64,000 nucleotides of DNA from Persicimonas caeni. GTDB lineage: Bacteria > Myxococcota_A > Bradymonadia > Bradymonadales > Bradymonadaceae. The stretch covers positions 5,111,074 to 5,175,073 of the forward strand of contig NZ_CP041186.1 in assembly GCF_006517175.1 (NCBI RefSeq), read 5' to 3'. The notes under the pieces were generated by a model that worked only from the letters and a program-made list of their open reading frames with translations, searched no databases and had not been told where the DNA came from. How positions within the stretch are numbered: the stretch's first letter is position 1; every line of letters starts with the position of its first letter. Of the stretch, positions 52,897-63,080 are shown piece by piece. A program made the position numbers and the translations under genes.

Positions 52897-54708
52897 TCAC
52901 GGCACGCCCGCGTACACGAAGTCGAGCGGCAGGCTCTCGGCCTGCGACTGGGTGAACCGCTTCCAGCGTCCGATGCGGGCGCGCTTTCGGGTGGGGGCGT
53001 CGCAGGCGTCGTCTTTGAGGATGCGCTTGTAGAGGTATTTAGCCGCGCCGCGCTGCTCTTGCAGGTCGAGCGCCCAGGCCAAAAAGAGGCCGATCTCGGC
53101 GCGGCGCGCCGGGTCGACGACCTGCTCGAGGGCGCGGCGAAACGCCCCTTCGGCGCGCTTGGCGCGGCCGATGCGCAGGGCCAGCAAGCCGGCGAGCACA
53201 TGCAGGTTGGGCTCCTGAGGAAAGAGCGCCAGGGCGTGCTCGATGAGGATCAACAGCCGGCTGTCGGTCTCGCCGGCCCAGTAGCGGTGGCAGGCTTTGC
53301 GGTACAGCTCGAAGGCTTGGCCGTGGGCGCTGTGGTGCCAGGCGCGGTCGGGCAAGAAGGGGTCCTGCGACAGGTCCGGCCCGCCGGTGTGGCTGCCGTT
53401 GGCGTCGAGGGTGAAGGGGATGAACCAGTTCTTGGACGTCGGCGAGCCGCCCGCGCCCACCCAGACGCGCCGATGCTCGGGCTCGAAGACGACGCTGGCG
53501 ACCGTGTTGACGTTGGCGATGCTCTTGCCGAAGAGCCGGCGCCGCTCGGTGGTCGGGTCGACGAAGTCGCCCAAGACACCGGCGACGTCGACGGGGGCCA
53601 GGTCGCCGTCGCGCTCGCCCAGGGTGCGCAGGCAGTCGTTGACCCGCTCCTGGCGCGCGTAGTTGGCGCGACGGTACTGCGGGTAATAGTCGACCTCGGC
53701 GTCGACCAGATCGGCGCCCCAGTAGACGTTGGCGTAGCCGAATTTATGCTGCGAGGAGGGGATGACGTAGAAATTCTCGCGCCCCGGCGCGACCTCGTAG
53801 ATCGCCGCGCGCCCGGTGTCGCCCTCGGTCATCACGTAGGTCCAGCCGGCCACCGGCGGGTTGTCGCGCAGGATCGCCACCGCCTCTTCGATGGTGTGCG
53901 CGTGGCGCATCACCTTGTCGCCGGCGTAGCCCACCGGCACCCCGTCGAGGTCGAACTCGTCGAGGAAATGCTGGTGGACGACCATCGTCAGCCCGGCCGC
54001 GTTCATGCCCGTGATGCCACCGCCCAAGATCCCGGCGCTGGAGACGGCCACATAGTCGATGCCGTCGTCGGGGTGGTAGAAGACGACCGTGGCATTCTTG
54101 TCCCAATGCTCGACGCCGAAATAGTCGAAGTTGCGCCCGTGCATCATCGTCGACGACAGCGGCGAGCGCACCACGGCGCTCGTGCAGCCAAACGAGGGCG
54201 GGGCGCCCAGGCCGTTGGCCGGGCCGGTGCCCAGCAATTTGTGGTACTGGCCGATGAGCCACAAAAAGCTCTCCGGCATCAGGTAGGCCTTGAACAGCGT
54301 CTCCGGCTGCAGCCCCGAGGTGCGTGCGAGTGCCAGGGCGGCCTCGTAGAACTCGCGCGGCAGGTTCTCCTCGAGGCGGTTCGTCACCCATCGGTGGGTC
54401 GCCCAACGCAGCACGTTGGAGACCTTGGCCACCGGCGAGTTCTTCTGCAGCACCGCCTCCAGATAGGTCGCAAAGAAGGGCACGGCGCCGGCGTGAATCT
54501 GGTCGCCCATGCGCTCGCCGAGCTGGCCGGCCATGTCGGCGAAGCTGCCGCGCACGTTCAAGAAGAGCAGGTCCCCGTGGGGCGTGCTCACGCGTCCGGG
54601 CTCGTGTGGGCGCTCCGGGTGAACCACGCAGGGCGGGGCAGTGGGAACAGAGGGGTTCCACGGACTCGTCTGGCGGGCGGGATTTGGGCTTTCCGAAATG
54701 TCGTGCAT
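52897..54708 (-). CDS. C45/acyl-CoA:6-APA acyltransferase-like Ntn-hydrolase fused to TPRs
   Basis: The 603-residue protein contains a C45-type autoproteolytic domain: S-F-G-C-T-S with Cys175 as the likely N-terminal nucleophile after self-cleavage, then M-H-G-R-N-F-D-Y, and G-M-N-A-A-G-L-T-M-V-V-H-Q. Residues 1-174 would be the propeptide, longer than in the fungal AAT. The C-terminal 130 residues (about 475-600) form TPR-like helices (L-A-L-F-P-Q-E-P-N-L-H-V-L-A). Bacterial relatives hydrolyse amide bonds of acyl-peptides or related compounds, and the substrate here is not known. No signal peptide is obvious at the start. Confidence 0.85.
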   Translation of the reverse strand: MHDISESPNPARQTSPWNPSVPTAPPCVVHPERPHEPGRVSTPHGDLLFLNVRGSFADMAGQLGERMGDQIHAGAVPFFATYLEAVLQKNSPVAKVSNVLRWATHRWVTNRLEENLPREFYEAALALARTSGLQPETLFKAYLMPESFLWLIGQYHKLLGTGPANGLGAPPSFGCTSAVVRSPLSSTMMHGRNFDYFGVEHWDKNATVVFYHPDDGIDYVAVSSAGILGGGITGMNAAGLTMVVHQHFLDEFDLDGVPVGYAGDKVMRHAHTIEEAVAILRDNPPVAGWTYVMTEGDTGRAAIYEVAPGRENFYVIPSSQHKFGYANVYWGADLVDAEVDYYPQYRRANYARQERVNDCLRTLGERDGDLAPVDVAGVLGDFVDPTTERRRLFGKSIANVNTVASVVFEPEHRRVWVGAGGSPTSKNWFIPFTLDANGSHTGGPDLSQDPFLPDRAWHHSAHGQAFELYRKACHRYWAGETDSRLLILIEHALALFPQEPNLHVLAGLLALRIGRAKRAEGAFRRALEQVVDPARRAEIGLFLAWALDLQEQRGAAKYLYKRILKDDACDAPTRKRARIGRWKRFTQSQAESLPLDFVYAGVP

Positions 54709-55033
54709 GGGCGGGAATTTGGATTTAACGCTCGTTTACCTCTTACCCCAATTTGAGCATTGCAGCAAGTTAGTGTAGGCGGCCGTTGGCGCCCTGCTGC
54801 GCCGCCAGTGCCCTCTCGACCCCCTCCAACACGTCGACTTAGGTGGTTGTGACATTGAAAACCGACGCGGTTTCATAGATAGTGCGTGGCGTCGATGTCA
54901 CAGGGGGTGAGAAATCGGCAAATAGAATTGCAATAACTACGTCCCGCGCTCGAATGTTGCGTGGGCACGTTTGGCGCGCTCTGATGATCTCGCACAGCGC
55001 ACCGTCTCATACTTCCAACGCGGCAAAATTAAG
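54709..55033. other. Upstream region of the first giant lipoprotein gene
   Basis: These 325 bases are divergent-promoter space between the Ntn-hydrolase start and the lipoprotein gene. The short palindrome AAACCG-ACG-CGGTTT (54858-54872) sits in a TA-richer patch, a possible operator. No clear sigma-70 pair is visible. Confidence 0.35.
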
Positions 55034-58000
55034 ATGGCTTCTGCAGTACTTCCTTCCCTTCGCGGTCTCGTATTTTCTTCATTGCTCGTGGTCTTTGCGG
55101 CGTTCGGTCTGATCGGGTGCGGCGGCGGCTCGGAGTGTGACGACGTCTCGTGCGAATTCGGCGTCTGTCAGGCTGGCGCGTGCGTCAACCCCGACAGTTG
55201 CACGACCGACATGAATTGCCTGCCCGGCTCGGTGTGCGCCGAAGAGGGCGTGTGCAAGGCGCTGACCGCCTGCTCGACCGACTCCGAGTGTGACTCGGGC
55301 AGCTGCCAGAACGGCGCCTGCACCAACCCGGAGACCTGCGAGACCAACGACGACTGCTTCGAGCGCACCTACTGCGCCGAGGACGGCACCTGCCAGCCCG
55401 ACCCGTGCAACACGTTCCAGTGCACCACCGGCCAGTGCGCCCGCGGCACGAAGACCTGCGAGAGCAAAGAGTCCTGCACCCTCGAGACCGAGGGCGAGGA
55501 CTGCGTCGAAGGCGAGCGTTGCCTCGACGGAAACTGCTACGCACCGGAAGCCTACTGCGATGCGATGGCCTGCGAGCAGGGCGTCTGCAGCTTCGAAGAG
55601 CGCACCTGCGTCAACGCCGACGACTGCAAGGGCGACAGCGCCAACTGCCTCGACGGCTACTACTGCAACGACGCCAACGAGTGCGTCGAAGACCTGTGCA
55701 CGGTCAACAACGTCGAGTGCACCGACGGCGGCGTCTGCGTGCCGTCGCTCGGCGAGTGCGAGAACGCCGACCCGTGCGCCTCGAACGACGAGTGCCTCTC
55801 CGGCCACCTGTGCGTCGAAGGGACTTGCCGCCTCGAAGAAAACGCCTGCGGCGACGCCGGCTGCCTGGGCAACCAGATCTGCGAGCACGACCCCGACACC
55901 CTCGAGGTGAGCTGCCTGGAAGCCACCGACTGCGAGACCTCGCTCGGCTGCTTCGACGACCGCCAGTGCGCCGGCGGCATCTGCATCGACCCGGTCAGCT
56001 GCGAGGCCGACCGCTTCGAGCCCAACAACTCGGCTGGCGAAGCGACCGACTTCGACGCCCACTCCTCGGCGCTCGCCGTGGCCGCCACGGCCTGCAGCGG
56101 CGACACCGACGTCTACAGCATCAACACCCGCGCGATCCCCAATTTCCCGCTGCGCGGCACCTTCGTGGTCACCGCCGAGTACGCCAAGCGCGACATTGGC
56201 CTGGGCGGCCTGACCCTCGAGCTCATCGACCCGCAGGGCAACACTGTGGCCACCGAAGACAGCGGCGAGATGGGCAAAGACGGCATCGTCGAGATTCGCC
56301 ACACGCTCAGCGCCGCCGCGCACGGCATCTATACCCTGCAGGTGACCGACTCGGGCGACATCTCCACCGCCGGCGTCTCCTACACGCTCAGCGCCGACAT
56401 CGTCTTGTCCGACACGGTCGACGCGTGCAACGCCGCCACGCTGCTCGAGGCGGGCCAGCCCCTCAACGGCAACACCAGCGACGGCACCAGCTACATGCTC
56501 GGGTCGAGCTGCGCGGGGATTCACAACCCGTCGCTCGAGAATATCTACCAGTTCGAGCTCACCGAGACCTCCGACGTGACCCTGACGGTCACGCCGACCT
56601 CGGGCAACAACAACGTCGACATGGCCGTGTCGGTGCGCCGCGCGTGTGAGCGCCTGGCCACCGAGCAGGCCTGTTCGAACACGTCCACCTCGGGCGGCGA
56701 AGTCGTCGACGCGGTGCTCCCTCCCGGAACCTACTACGCCATCGTCGAGACCGCCGAAGGCACCAGCGGCAGTTCCTACCGCATCCACATGGCCGCCAAC
56801 GCGGTGACCTGCTCGGAGGCCGACAACAGCTGCCTCGACGCGAACACCGCCGAGGTCTGCGTCGACAACAGCACGTTCACCTCCACGTCGTGCAACTTGG
56901 GCTGCGACCCGAGCACCGGCGAGTGCTTGGCCTCCGAGGGCGACACCTGCGAGCGCGCCTACCTCTACAACGGCAATATCAGCGAGACGATCGACTGGTC
57001 GCTCTACACCAACCGCTACGAGATGGCCGTGGGCGGCTGCGTGCCCGCCGAGCGCGGCGACACCTACACCCGCGGCTCCGAGGCGGTCTACGCCATTCCG
57101 CTCGACGCCGGCTACGGCCTGTCGGCCAGGCTCGAGTTCCCTCCCGGCGAGTACGGTTCGCTGTACTTGCTGTCGGGGTGCCTGAACGCCTCGGCCTCGT
57201 GTGAGGCGGGCGCCAACGACGGCAGCTCGACGAGCGAGACGCTCAACTACATCAACGACACCGGCCGACCGACCACCGTCTACCTGGTCGCCGACAGCCG
57301 CTCGGTGGGCCAGACCACCGCTCAACTCGACGTGCAGATCGGCGAGGTCATCTGCTCCCCGTCGAGCCGCATCTGCAACGCCGACGACAACGTCGAGCAG
57401 TGCAACGGTGCCGGCACCGCCTACCGCCTCGACGAGACGTGCAACTACGGCTGCGACGGCGGCGTGTGCAATGAGCCGCCCAACCAGGAGTGCAACGGCG
57501 CCATCGAGGTCGTGCCGGGCACGCCGATCACCGAGCCGATCGACGACTTCACCAACAACCTCAACGCCGGCCAGTCCTGCTCGGGCACCGCGACCGCCGG
57601 CCCCGAGGCGTTCTACAAGGTCGTGACCACCCAGGCAGATCAAGTCGTGACCGTCGAGGTCGTCGCCCCCTACGACGTCGTCCTCTACGCGGTCGACAGC
57701 TGCTCGTCGAGCACGCCCAGCTGCACCGCCGGCGTCGACAACGCGGGCGTGTCGACCCCCGAGATCTTGGAGTTCTTCGCCCCCACCCCGGGCGAGTACG
57801 TCGTGGCCGTGGACACCGACAGCACCGCGCCGACCGGCAACTTCATCATCTCGGCGTCGACCCAGGCCACCCAGTGCACCGCCTACCAGATGATCGGCTG
57901 CTCGCAGACCAATCCGGGCACCCTCGAGTATTGCAGCGCGCTGGGCGTCGTGCGCGAGTTCGACTGCCCGAGCGGCTCGTGCACCAACGCCGCCTGTGAC

Positions 58001-58402
58001 AACCCCACCGGCGACGTCTGCCTGGACGCGATTCCGACCAGCGGCGGAAGCACCCACACCGGCGACTTCTCGACGCTGACGGCAGACTACGCGCCCGACG
58101 ACAATTTCTGCCCCGGACTCAACTTCACCCAGAATGGCCCCGAGGCGGTCTACGCCATCGACCTTTTGGCCGGCGAGACGGTCACCGCCGACATGACCAG
58201 CTCGACCACCGATATCGGCATCTATATCGTGCGCGACTGCAACGATATGGAGAACTCGTGCCTCAACGGGCAGGACAGCGGCGGCACCGAGTCGGCGACC
58301 TACACCGCCTCGTCCGACGAGCGGGTCTATATCGTGGCCGACTCGTACAGCTCGAGCACCACCAGCGGCACCTACCAACTCGACGTCACGGTAACGCCGT
58401 GA
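55034..58402 (+). CDS. Giant lipoprotein: Cys-rich N-terminal modules plus five beta-sandwich modules
   Basis: The start at 55034 places a lipoprotein signal first, ending G-L-I-G-C; the frame to 54971 adds unrelated sequence. The 1122-residue protein has about 300 residues of tightly Cys-patterned modules (C-x(4-5)-C-x(2)-G-x-x-C and D-D-C/D-E-C steps), then five PPC-like beta-sandwich domains of about 120 residues, each with an inner C-x(6)-C and a V-Y-I-V-x-D-like strand, linked by small Cys-rich spacers. Its Cys-module region is closely similar to that of the next gene. It is predicted to be a surface-exposed structural or adhesive protein; no enzymatic motif is seen. Confidence 0.85.
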   Translation: MASAVLPSLRGLVFSSLLVVFAAFGLIGCGGGSECDDVSCEFGVCQAGACVNPDSCTTDMNCLPGSVCAEEGVCKALTACSTDSECDSGSCQNGACTNPETCETNDDCFERTYCAEDGTCQPDPCNTFQCTTGQCARGTKTCESKESCTLETEGEDCVEGERCLDGNCYAPEAYCDAMACEQGVCSFEERTCVNADDCKGDSANCLDGYYCNDANECVEDLCTVNNVECTDGGVCVPSLGECENADPCASNDECLSGHLCVEGTCRLEENACGDAGCLGNQICEHDPDTLEVSCLEATDCETSLGCFDDRQCAGGICIDPVSCEADRFEPNNSAGEATDFDAHSSALAVAATACSGDTDVYSINTRAIPNFPLRGTFVVTAEYAKRDIGLGGLTLELIDPQGNTVATEDSGEMGKDGIVEIRHTLSAAAHGIYTLQVTDSGDISTAGVSYTLSADIVLSDTVDACNAATLLEAGQPLNGNTSDGTSYMLGSSCAGIHNPSLENIYQFELTETSDVTLTVTPTSGNNNVDMAVSVRRACERLATEQACSNTSTSGGEVVDAVLPPGTYYAIVETAEGTSGSSYRIHMAANAVTCSEADNSCLDANTAEVCVDNSTFTSTSCNLGCDPSTGECLASEGDTCERAYLYNGNISETIDWSLYTNRYEMAVGGCVPAERGDTYTRGSEAVYAIPLDAGYGLSARLEFPPGEYGSLYLLSGCLNASASCEAGANDGSSTSETLNYINDTGRPTTVYLVADSRSVGQTTAQLDVQIGEVICSPSSRICNADDNVEQCNGAGTAYRLDETCNYGCDGGVCNEPPNQECNGAIEVVPGTPITEPIDDFTNNLNAGQSCSGTATAGPEAFYKVVTTQADQVVTVEVVAPYDVVLYAVDSCSSSTPSCTAGVDNAGVSTPEILEFFAPTPGEYVVAVDTDSTAPTGNFIISASTQATQCTAYQMIGCSQTNPGTLEYCSALGVVREFDCPSGSCTNAACDNPTGDVCLDAIPTSGGSTHTGDFSTLTADYAPDDNFCPGLNFTQNGPEAVYAIDLLAGETVTADMTSSTTDIGIYIVRDCNDMENSCLNGQDSGGTESATYTASSDERVYIVADSYSSSTTSGTYQLDVTVTP

Positions 58403-58429
58403 TATTCGTGGGATAACTCGCGTTTAGTC

Positions 58430-58463
58430 GACCGACTCGGTGCAAAGGGGCGCCGAGTCGGTC
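58430..58463. terminator. Strong hairpin between the two giant lipoprotein genes
   Basis: GACCGACTCGG (58430-58440) pairs perfectly with CCGAGTCGGTC (58453-58463) around a 12-base loop, 28 bases after the upstream stop. No T-run follows, so it may slow or protect rather than end transcription; the next gene begins 53 bases later. Confidence 0.55.
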
Positions 58464-58516
58464 TTGGAAAAGAATGGTCGGCAGCCTTCGCAGGCGAGGC
58501 CGGGCAGGACATAGAG

Positions 58517-61500
58517 ATGGATAAGTCAATGAGAGCAGTCGTTCACCAATGGAAGCGCTTGGCCACCATCTTGATGCTGGCCGGCATGCTGATGCCCTTT
58601 TTGTCGGGTTGCGGTGGAGAGGAAGACGCCTGCGCCGACGTCGAATGTGATTTCGGCGTCTGCCAGGACGGCGCTTGCCGAAACCCATCGACGTGTCAGT
58701 CCGATCTCGAGTGCCTACCTGGCTACTCTTGCGGGGACCAGTCGGTCTGCAAGGCCCTGACGGCCTGCGAGGCGAACTCCGATTGTGACAGCGGCTGGTG
58801 CCGAAACGGCGCCTGCGCCAACCCGGAGACCTGCGAGACCAACGACGACTGCTTCGAGCGCACCTACTGCGCCGAAGACGGCACCTGCCAGCCCGACCCC
58901 TGCAACGAATTCGAGTGCACCACCGGCCAATGCGCCCGCGGCACGAAGACCTGCGAGAGCAAAGAGACCTGCACCCTCGAGACCGAGAGCGAAGACTGCA
59001 TCGACGGCGAGCAGTGCCTCGACGGCAGCTGCTACGCGCCCGACGCCTACTGCGAGGCGCTCGCCTGTGACAAGGGCGTCTGCAGCTTCGAGGAGCGCGC
59101 CTGCGTCAACGCCGACGATTGCAAAGGCGACAGCGCCAACTGCACCGAAGGCTACTACTGCAACGACGCCAACGAGTGCGTCGACGACCTTTGCGTGGTC
59201 AACGACGTCGAGTGCACGGACGGCGGCGTGTGCATGCCCTCGCTGGGCGAATGCCAGAACGCGTCGACCTGCACCACCAGCGACGAGTGCTTGGGCGGCC
59301 ACGTCTGCGTCGAAGGGGAGTGCCGCCTCGAAGAGCTCGCCTGCGGCGACGACGGCTGCCCGGGCAACCAACTTTGCACCTACGACGCCGATGAGCTGAC
59401 CGCCACCTGCGGGGAGAACCCGAACGTGGCGTGCACCACCTCGCTCGACTGCACCGACGGCCGCCAATGCGCCGGCGACGCCTGCGTGGCGCCGTTCTCG
59501 TGCAACCAGGACGACTTCGAGAGCAACGACACCGCCGCCGAGGCGACGGACCTGAACGCGGTGGCCACCGGCATCTCGGCGCGCGGGAGCATCTGCTCGG
59601 GCGACGTCGACTTCTACACCGTCGACCTGTCGCAGTACTCGGGCCTGCCCATTCGCGGCCGGCTGATGATCACCGCCGAGTACGCCCAGCGCGACATCGG
59701 CCTGGGTGAGCTCGTCATGACCGTGACCGACCCGCAGGGCAACGTGGTGGGCACCGACACCGGCGGCCTGATGGGCCGCGACGGCATCCTGCAGGTGACC
59801 GCCAGCCTCAACGCCGTCAGCCCTCGCCAGTACACCATCGAGATCGCCGAGGCCGACGGCGGCGACCTGAGCTCGGCGGGCGTCGAGTACACCGTCAGCG
59901 CCGACCTGCTCGAGACGAAGAGCCTCGAGGCGTGCAACGACGCCACCCCGCTGACTGCGGGCACCCCGGTGCGCGGCGACACGCGCCAGGCGCTGGGCTA
60001 CCACCTCGGGTCGAGCTGCACGAGCATTCACAACGGCGCGCGCGAGGACATCTACTCGTTCGAGATCACCACGCCGTCCAACGTCCAGCTCAACGTCATT
60101 CCCGACACCGACTTCAACAGCGTCGACTGGACGATCAGCATCCGGCGCGCCTGCGAGCGCCTCGAGACCGAGGTCGCCTGCGTCGACGCCAGCGAGCAGG
60201 GCGGCGAGATCGTCAACCGCCTGCTCGGCCCGGGCACCTACTACGCCATCGTGCAGACCTCCTCGGGCTCGGAGACCGGCGGCGAGTACCGCCTGACCTT
60301 CAACGCCACCCCGACGACCTGCGCGCCGAGCTCGAACGCGTGCACCGACACCAACACCGCCAATATCTGCAACGACGCCGGCTCGCAGCTGGTGACCACC
60401 GCCTGCAACCTGGGTTGTGACCCGCGCACGGGCACCTGCCTGCGCCGCGACGGCGACCTGTGCGTCGACCCGATCTTCGTGAGCGGCGGCGACACCGAGA
60501 CGATCAACTGGGGCGACTTCCAGAACGACTACCAGATCAACCTGGGCGCCTGCCTGGACAACGACGCGCGCGCCCACACCAGCGGCCCGGACGCGGTCTA
60601 CGCGGTCAACCTGCAGCCCAACGAGGGCGTGCAGGCCACCGTCGAGTTCGCCGACGGCGACGCCGGCGCGGTCTACATCGTCACGAGCTGCGCCAGCGCC
60701 GAGAACTCGTGCGTGGGCGGCGGCAACGACGACCTGGGCAGCACCGAGTCGGCCAGCTACCTCAACGAGACCGACGGCACCCAGACGGTCTTCATCGTCG
60801 CCGACACCGAGTCGAGCACCAACCTGGCCCAGGCCACGCTGACCGTGGAGACCGGTCAGAAGGTCTGCCAGCCGCGCACCACCCGCTGCACGGCCAGCGA
60901 GGACGTCGAGATCTGCAACGACGTGGGCATCGCCTACCAGCCCAGCGAGTCGTGCGACTTCGGCTGCACCGGCGGCCAGTGCAACGAGCCGCCCAACCAG
61001 ACCTGTGAGGGCGCCATCGCGCTCACCAGCGGCCAGCCGGTCACCCAGCGCATCAAGGGCTACGCCAACAGCTTCGAGTACGACCCGAGCAGCGACGGCT
61101 GCACCGGCGACGCCGAGGACGGCCCCGACGCGGTCTACTCGCTGACCACCACCCAGGCCAACCAGATGGTCGACGTCTACGTCGACGCTCCCTGGGACGT
61201 CAGCGTGACGGTGGCCGCCGGCTGCTTCAAAGACCAGATGCAGTGCCTCAAGGCCGTCGACACCACCAGCCAGGCCGAGACGCTTAGCTTCGCGGCGCGC
61301 GAGGCGGGCGACTACTACATCATCGTCGACACCGACGAGGCCAGCCCCACCGGAAGCTTCACCATCACCGCCACCGAGCGCACCCCGTCGTGCACCCCGG
61401 GCGAAGTGATCGGGTGCAACGCAAGCAGCCTCGAGTACTGCGACGAGGGCGGCAACTCGCGCACGGTCACCTGCGCGACCTCGTGCACCAACGGCGCCTG

Positions 61501-62992
61501 CGACGGCGCCGACGCCGAGACCTGCGAGCAGGCTGTTTTGATGGGCCACGGCGACTCGGTCACCGACACCCTCAGCGGCTCCGACGACCTCGAATTGCCC
61601 GACCGTCGCTTCGGCGGCTGCGCGCTCGACAGCTACGACTACACCGACGGCAACGACCACTTCTACCGGGTCAACCTGGCCGCGGGCGACCTCTTGCAGG
61701 CCAACCTGCAGACCTCGTCGAGCAGCGTGTACGCCTTCATCGTGGAGAGCTGCTTTTTGGCCGAAGAGACCTGCGTGACCAACAACCCCTCCGGGGGCAC
61801 GGCCACGCTGAGCCACTACGCCGAGACCGCCCAGAGCGTCTACATCGTGGTCGACTCGAGCTCGACGAGCTCCTCGCAGTACACCCTGAGCGTCGACGTG
61901 ACCCAGGGCAAGGTCTGCGCGCCGGGCGAGACGATCTGCACCGGGCCGAACACCGTGCAGAGCTGCAACAGTGACGGCACCGCGATCGTCGGCGAGTACA
62001 CCTGCCTGGGCGGCTGCTACGCCGGCGGTTGCTTCCCCGACCTGGCCGCCTCGAATAGCTGCGCGACCGCCCCCAATATCGGCGACGGCATCGCGGTGTA
62101 CGCCGACTTCGGCGACCTGACCAACGACGTCGAGATCTCGTCGAGCGGCTGCACCGGCGATACCGGCGACGGCAACGACCTCATCTACGAGATGGATCTG
62201 CTGGCCGGTGAGCTGGTCAACGCCCGCGTGGAGGCCTACGGCAACGAAGAGCCGATGGTCTACATCGTCACCGACTGCGCCGACCCGACGAACACGTGCC
62301 TGAGCGGCGCCGACGAGGGCCCCGGCGATATCGCCGAGACGCGCTACCAGGCCACCACCGACGAGACGGTCTACATCGTGGCCGACTCCGACTACTCGGG
62401 CGACGACGAGGCGTTCGCGCTGTTCGTCGACAAGCTGCAGCCCGAGTGTGACTCGCAGTCGCAGAACACCTGCCTCGACCCGAGTACCGCGCGCTACTGC
62501 GACACCGGCCTGTGGACGGTCACGACCTGCGGGGCGGGCTGTTCGAACGGCGGATGCACCGGCGAGGACTGCAGCGCGCCCGCAGATGTGACCAACGACG
62601 CTCGCCTCAGCGGCGGCACGGTCATCAGCGGGGTGTGGGGCGACTATACCAATGACATCAGCGGCAGCGGCTGCGGGCTGACCTCCACGCACACCAACGG
62701 CGAGGACGTGGTGCTCACCGCCACGCTCATGGCCGGCCAGACGATCACAGCCACGGTGACCAACCCAGACGACCCGAGCACCTGGTACGGCGACCCGGGC
62801 GTGGTCATCACCTCGAGCTGCGGCACGATCTCCTCGTCGACCTGCCTGGCCGCCGACGAGGGCGAAGACGCCCCGGCCACCACCAGTTACACGGCCACGA
62901 CGACCGAGACGGTGTTCATCATCGCTGATCACGACGATACGACGACCAGCTCGACCAGCGAGCGGTTCGACATCAGCGTGAGCATTCAGTAG
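58517..62992 (+). CDS. Giant lipoprotein paralogue with seven beta-sandwich modules
   Basis: The 1491-residue protein starts at ATG 58517 (AGGA eight bases upstream) with a lipoprotein signal ending L-S-G-C. Its N-terminal Cys-rich region parallels that of the previous gene almost residue by residue (shared T-C-E-T-N-D-D-C-F-E-R-T-Y-C and N-A-D-D-C-K-G-D-S-A-N-C). I count seven beta-sandwich modules here against five there, so the paralogues differ by two C-terminal modules. Modules carry a conserved D-A-V-Y / D-x-Y-S-x-E-type strand and the S-C-x(5-6)-S-C pair. A perfect terminator follows the stop, so the two genes form one transcription unit at most. Confidence 0.87.
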   Translation: MDKSMRAVVHQWKRLATILMLAGMLMPFLSGCGGEEDACADVECDFGVCQDGACRNPSTCQSDLECLPGYSCGDQSVCKALTACEANSDCDSGWCRNGACANPETCETNDDCFERTYCAEDGTCQPDPCNEFECTTGQCARGTKTCESKETCTLETESEDCIDGEQCLDGSCYAPDAYCEALACDKGVCSFEERACVNADDCKGDSANCTEGYYCNDANECVDDLCVVNDVECTDGGVCMPSLGECQNASTCTTSDECLGGHVCVEGECRLEELACGDDGCPGNQLCTYDADELTATCGENPNVACTTSLDCTDGRQCAGDACVAPFSCNQDDFESNDTAAEATDLNAVATGISARGSICSGDVDFYTVDLSQYSGLPIRGRLMITAEYAQRDIGLGELVMTVTDPQGNVVGTDTGGLMGRDGILQVTASLNAVSPRQYTIEIAEADGGDLSSAGVEYTVSADLLETKSLEACNDATPLTAGTPVRGDTRQALGYHLGSSCTSIHNGAREDIYSFEITTPSNVQLNVIPDTDFNSVDWTISIRRACERLETEVACVDASEQGGEIVNRLLGPGTYYAIVQTSSGSETGGEYRLTFNATPTTCAPSSNACTDTNTANICNDAGSQLVTTACNLGCDPRTGTCLRRDGDLCVDPIFVSGGDTETINWGDFQNDYQINLGACLDNDARAHTSGPDAVYAVNLQPNEGVQATVEFADGDAGAVYIVTSCASAENSCVGGGNDDLGSTESASYLNETDGTQTVFIVADTESSTNLAQATLTVETGQKVCQPRTTRCTASEDVEICNDVGIAYQPSESCDFGCTGGQCNEPPNQTCEGAIALTSGQPVTQRIKGYANSFEYDPSSDGCTGDAEDGPDAVYSLTTTQANQMVDVYVDAPWDVSVTVAAGCFKDQMQCLKAVDTTSQAETLSFAAREAGDYYIIVDTDEASPTGSFTITATERTPSCTPGEVIGCNASSLEYCDEGGNSRTVTCATSCTNGACDGADAETCEQAVLMGHGDSVTDTLSGSDDLELPDRRFGGCALDSYDYTDGNDHFYRVNLAAGDLLQANLQTSSSSVYAFIVESCFLAEETCVTNNPSGGTATLSHYAETAQSVYIVVDSSSTSSSQYTLSVDVTQGKVCAPGETICTGPNTVQSCNSDGTAIVGEYTCLGGCYAGGCFPDLAASNSCATAPNIGDGIAVYADFGDLTNDVEISSSGCTGDTGDGNDLIYEMDLLAGELVNARVEAYGNEEPMVYIVTDCADPTNTCLSGADEGPGDIAETRYQATTDETVYIVADSDYSGDDEAFALFVDKLQPECDSQSQNTCLDPSTARYCDTGLWTVTTCGAGCSNGGCTGEDCSAPADVTNDARLSGGTVISGVWGDYTNDISGSGCGLTSTHTNGEDVVLTATLMAGQTITATVTNPDDPSTWYGDPGVVITSSCGTISSSTCLAADEGEDAPATTSYTATTTETVFIIADHDDTTTSSTSERFDISVSIQ

Positions 62993-63021
62993 CGCCGCAC
63001 ACTCGCCGACTCGGCGCACCG

Positions 63022-63058
63022 GCCGGGCTGCTCTCGTGGAGGGCAGCCCGGCTTTTTT
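63022..63058 (+). terminator. Intrinsic terminator of the giant lipoprotein genes
   Basis: GCCGGGCTGC (63022-63031) pairs perfectly with GCAGCCCGGC (63043-63052), followed by six T residues (63053-63058). It lies 30 bases after the lipoprotein stop. Confidence 0.95.
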
Positions 63059-63080
63059 GTTGGTCTGCTTGGAAAAAAAG

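Noticed and set aside
55079-58378. Open reading frame of about 1100 codons on the minus strand
   Set aside because: It lies exactly opposite the lipoprotein gene, has no signal, domain or Cys pattern, and its length follows from codon bias of the sense gene.
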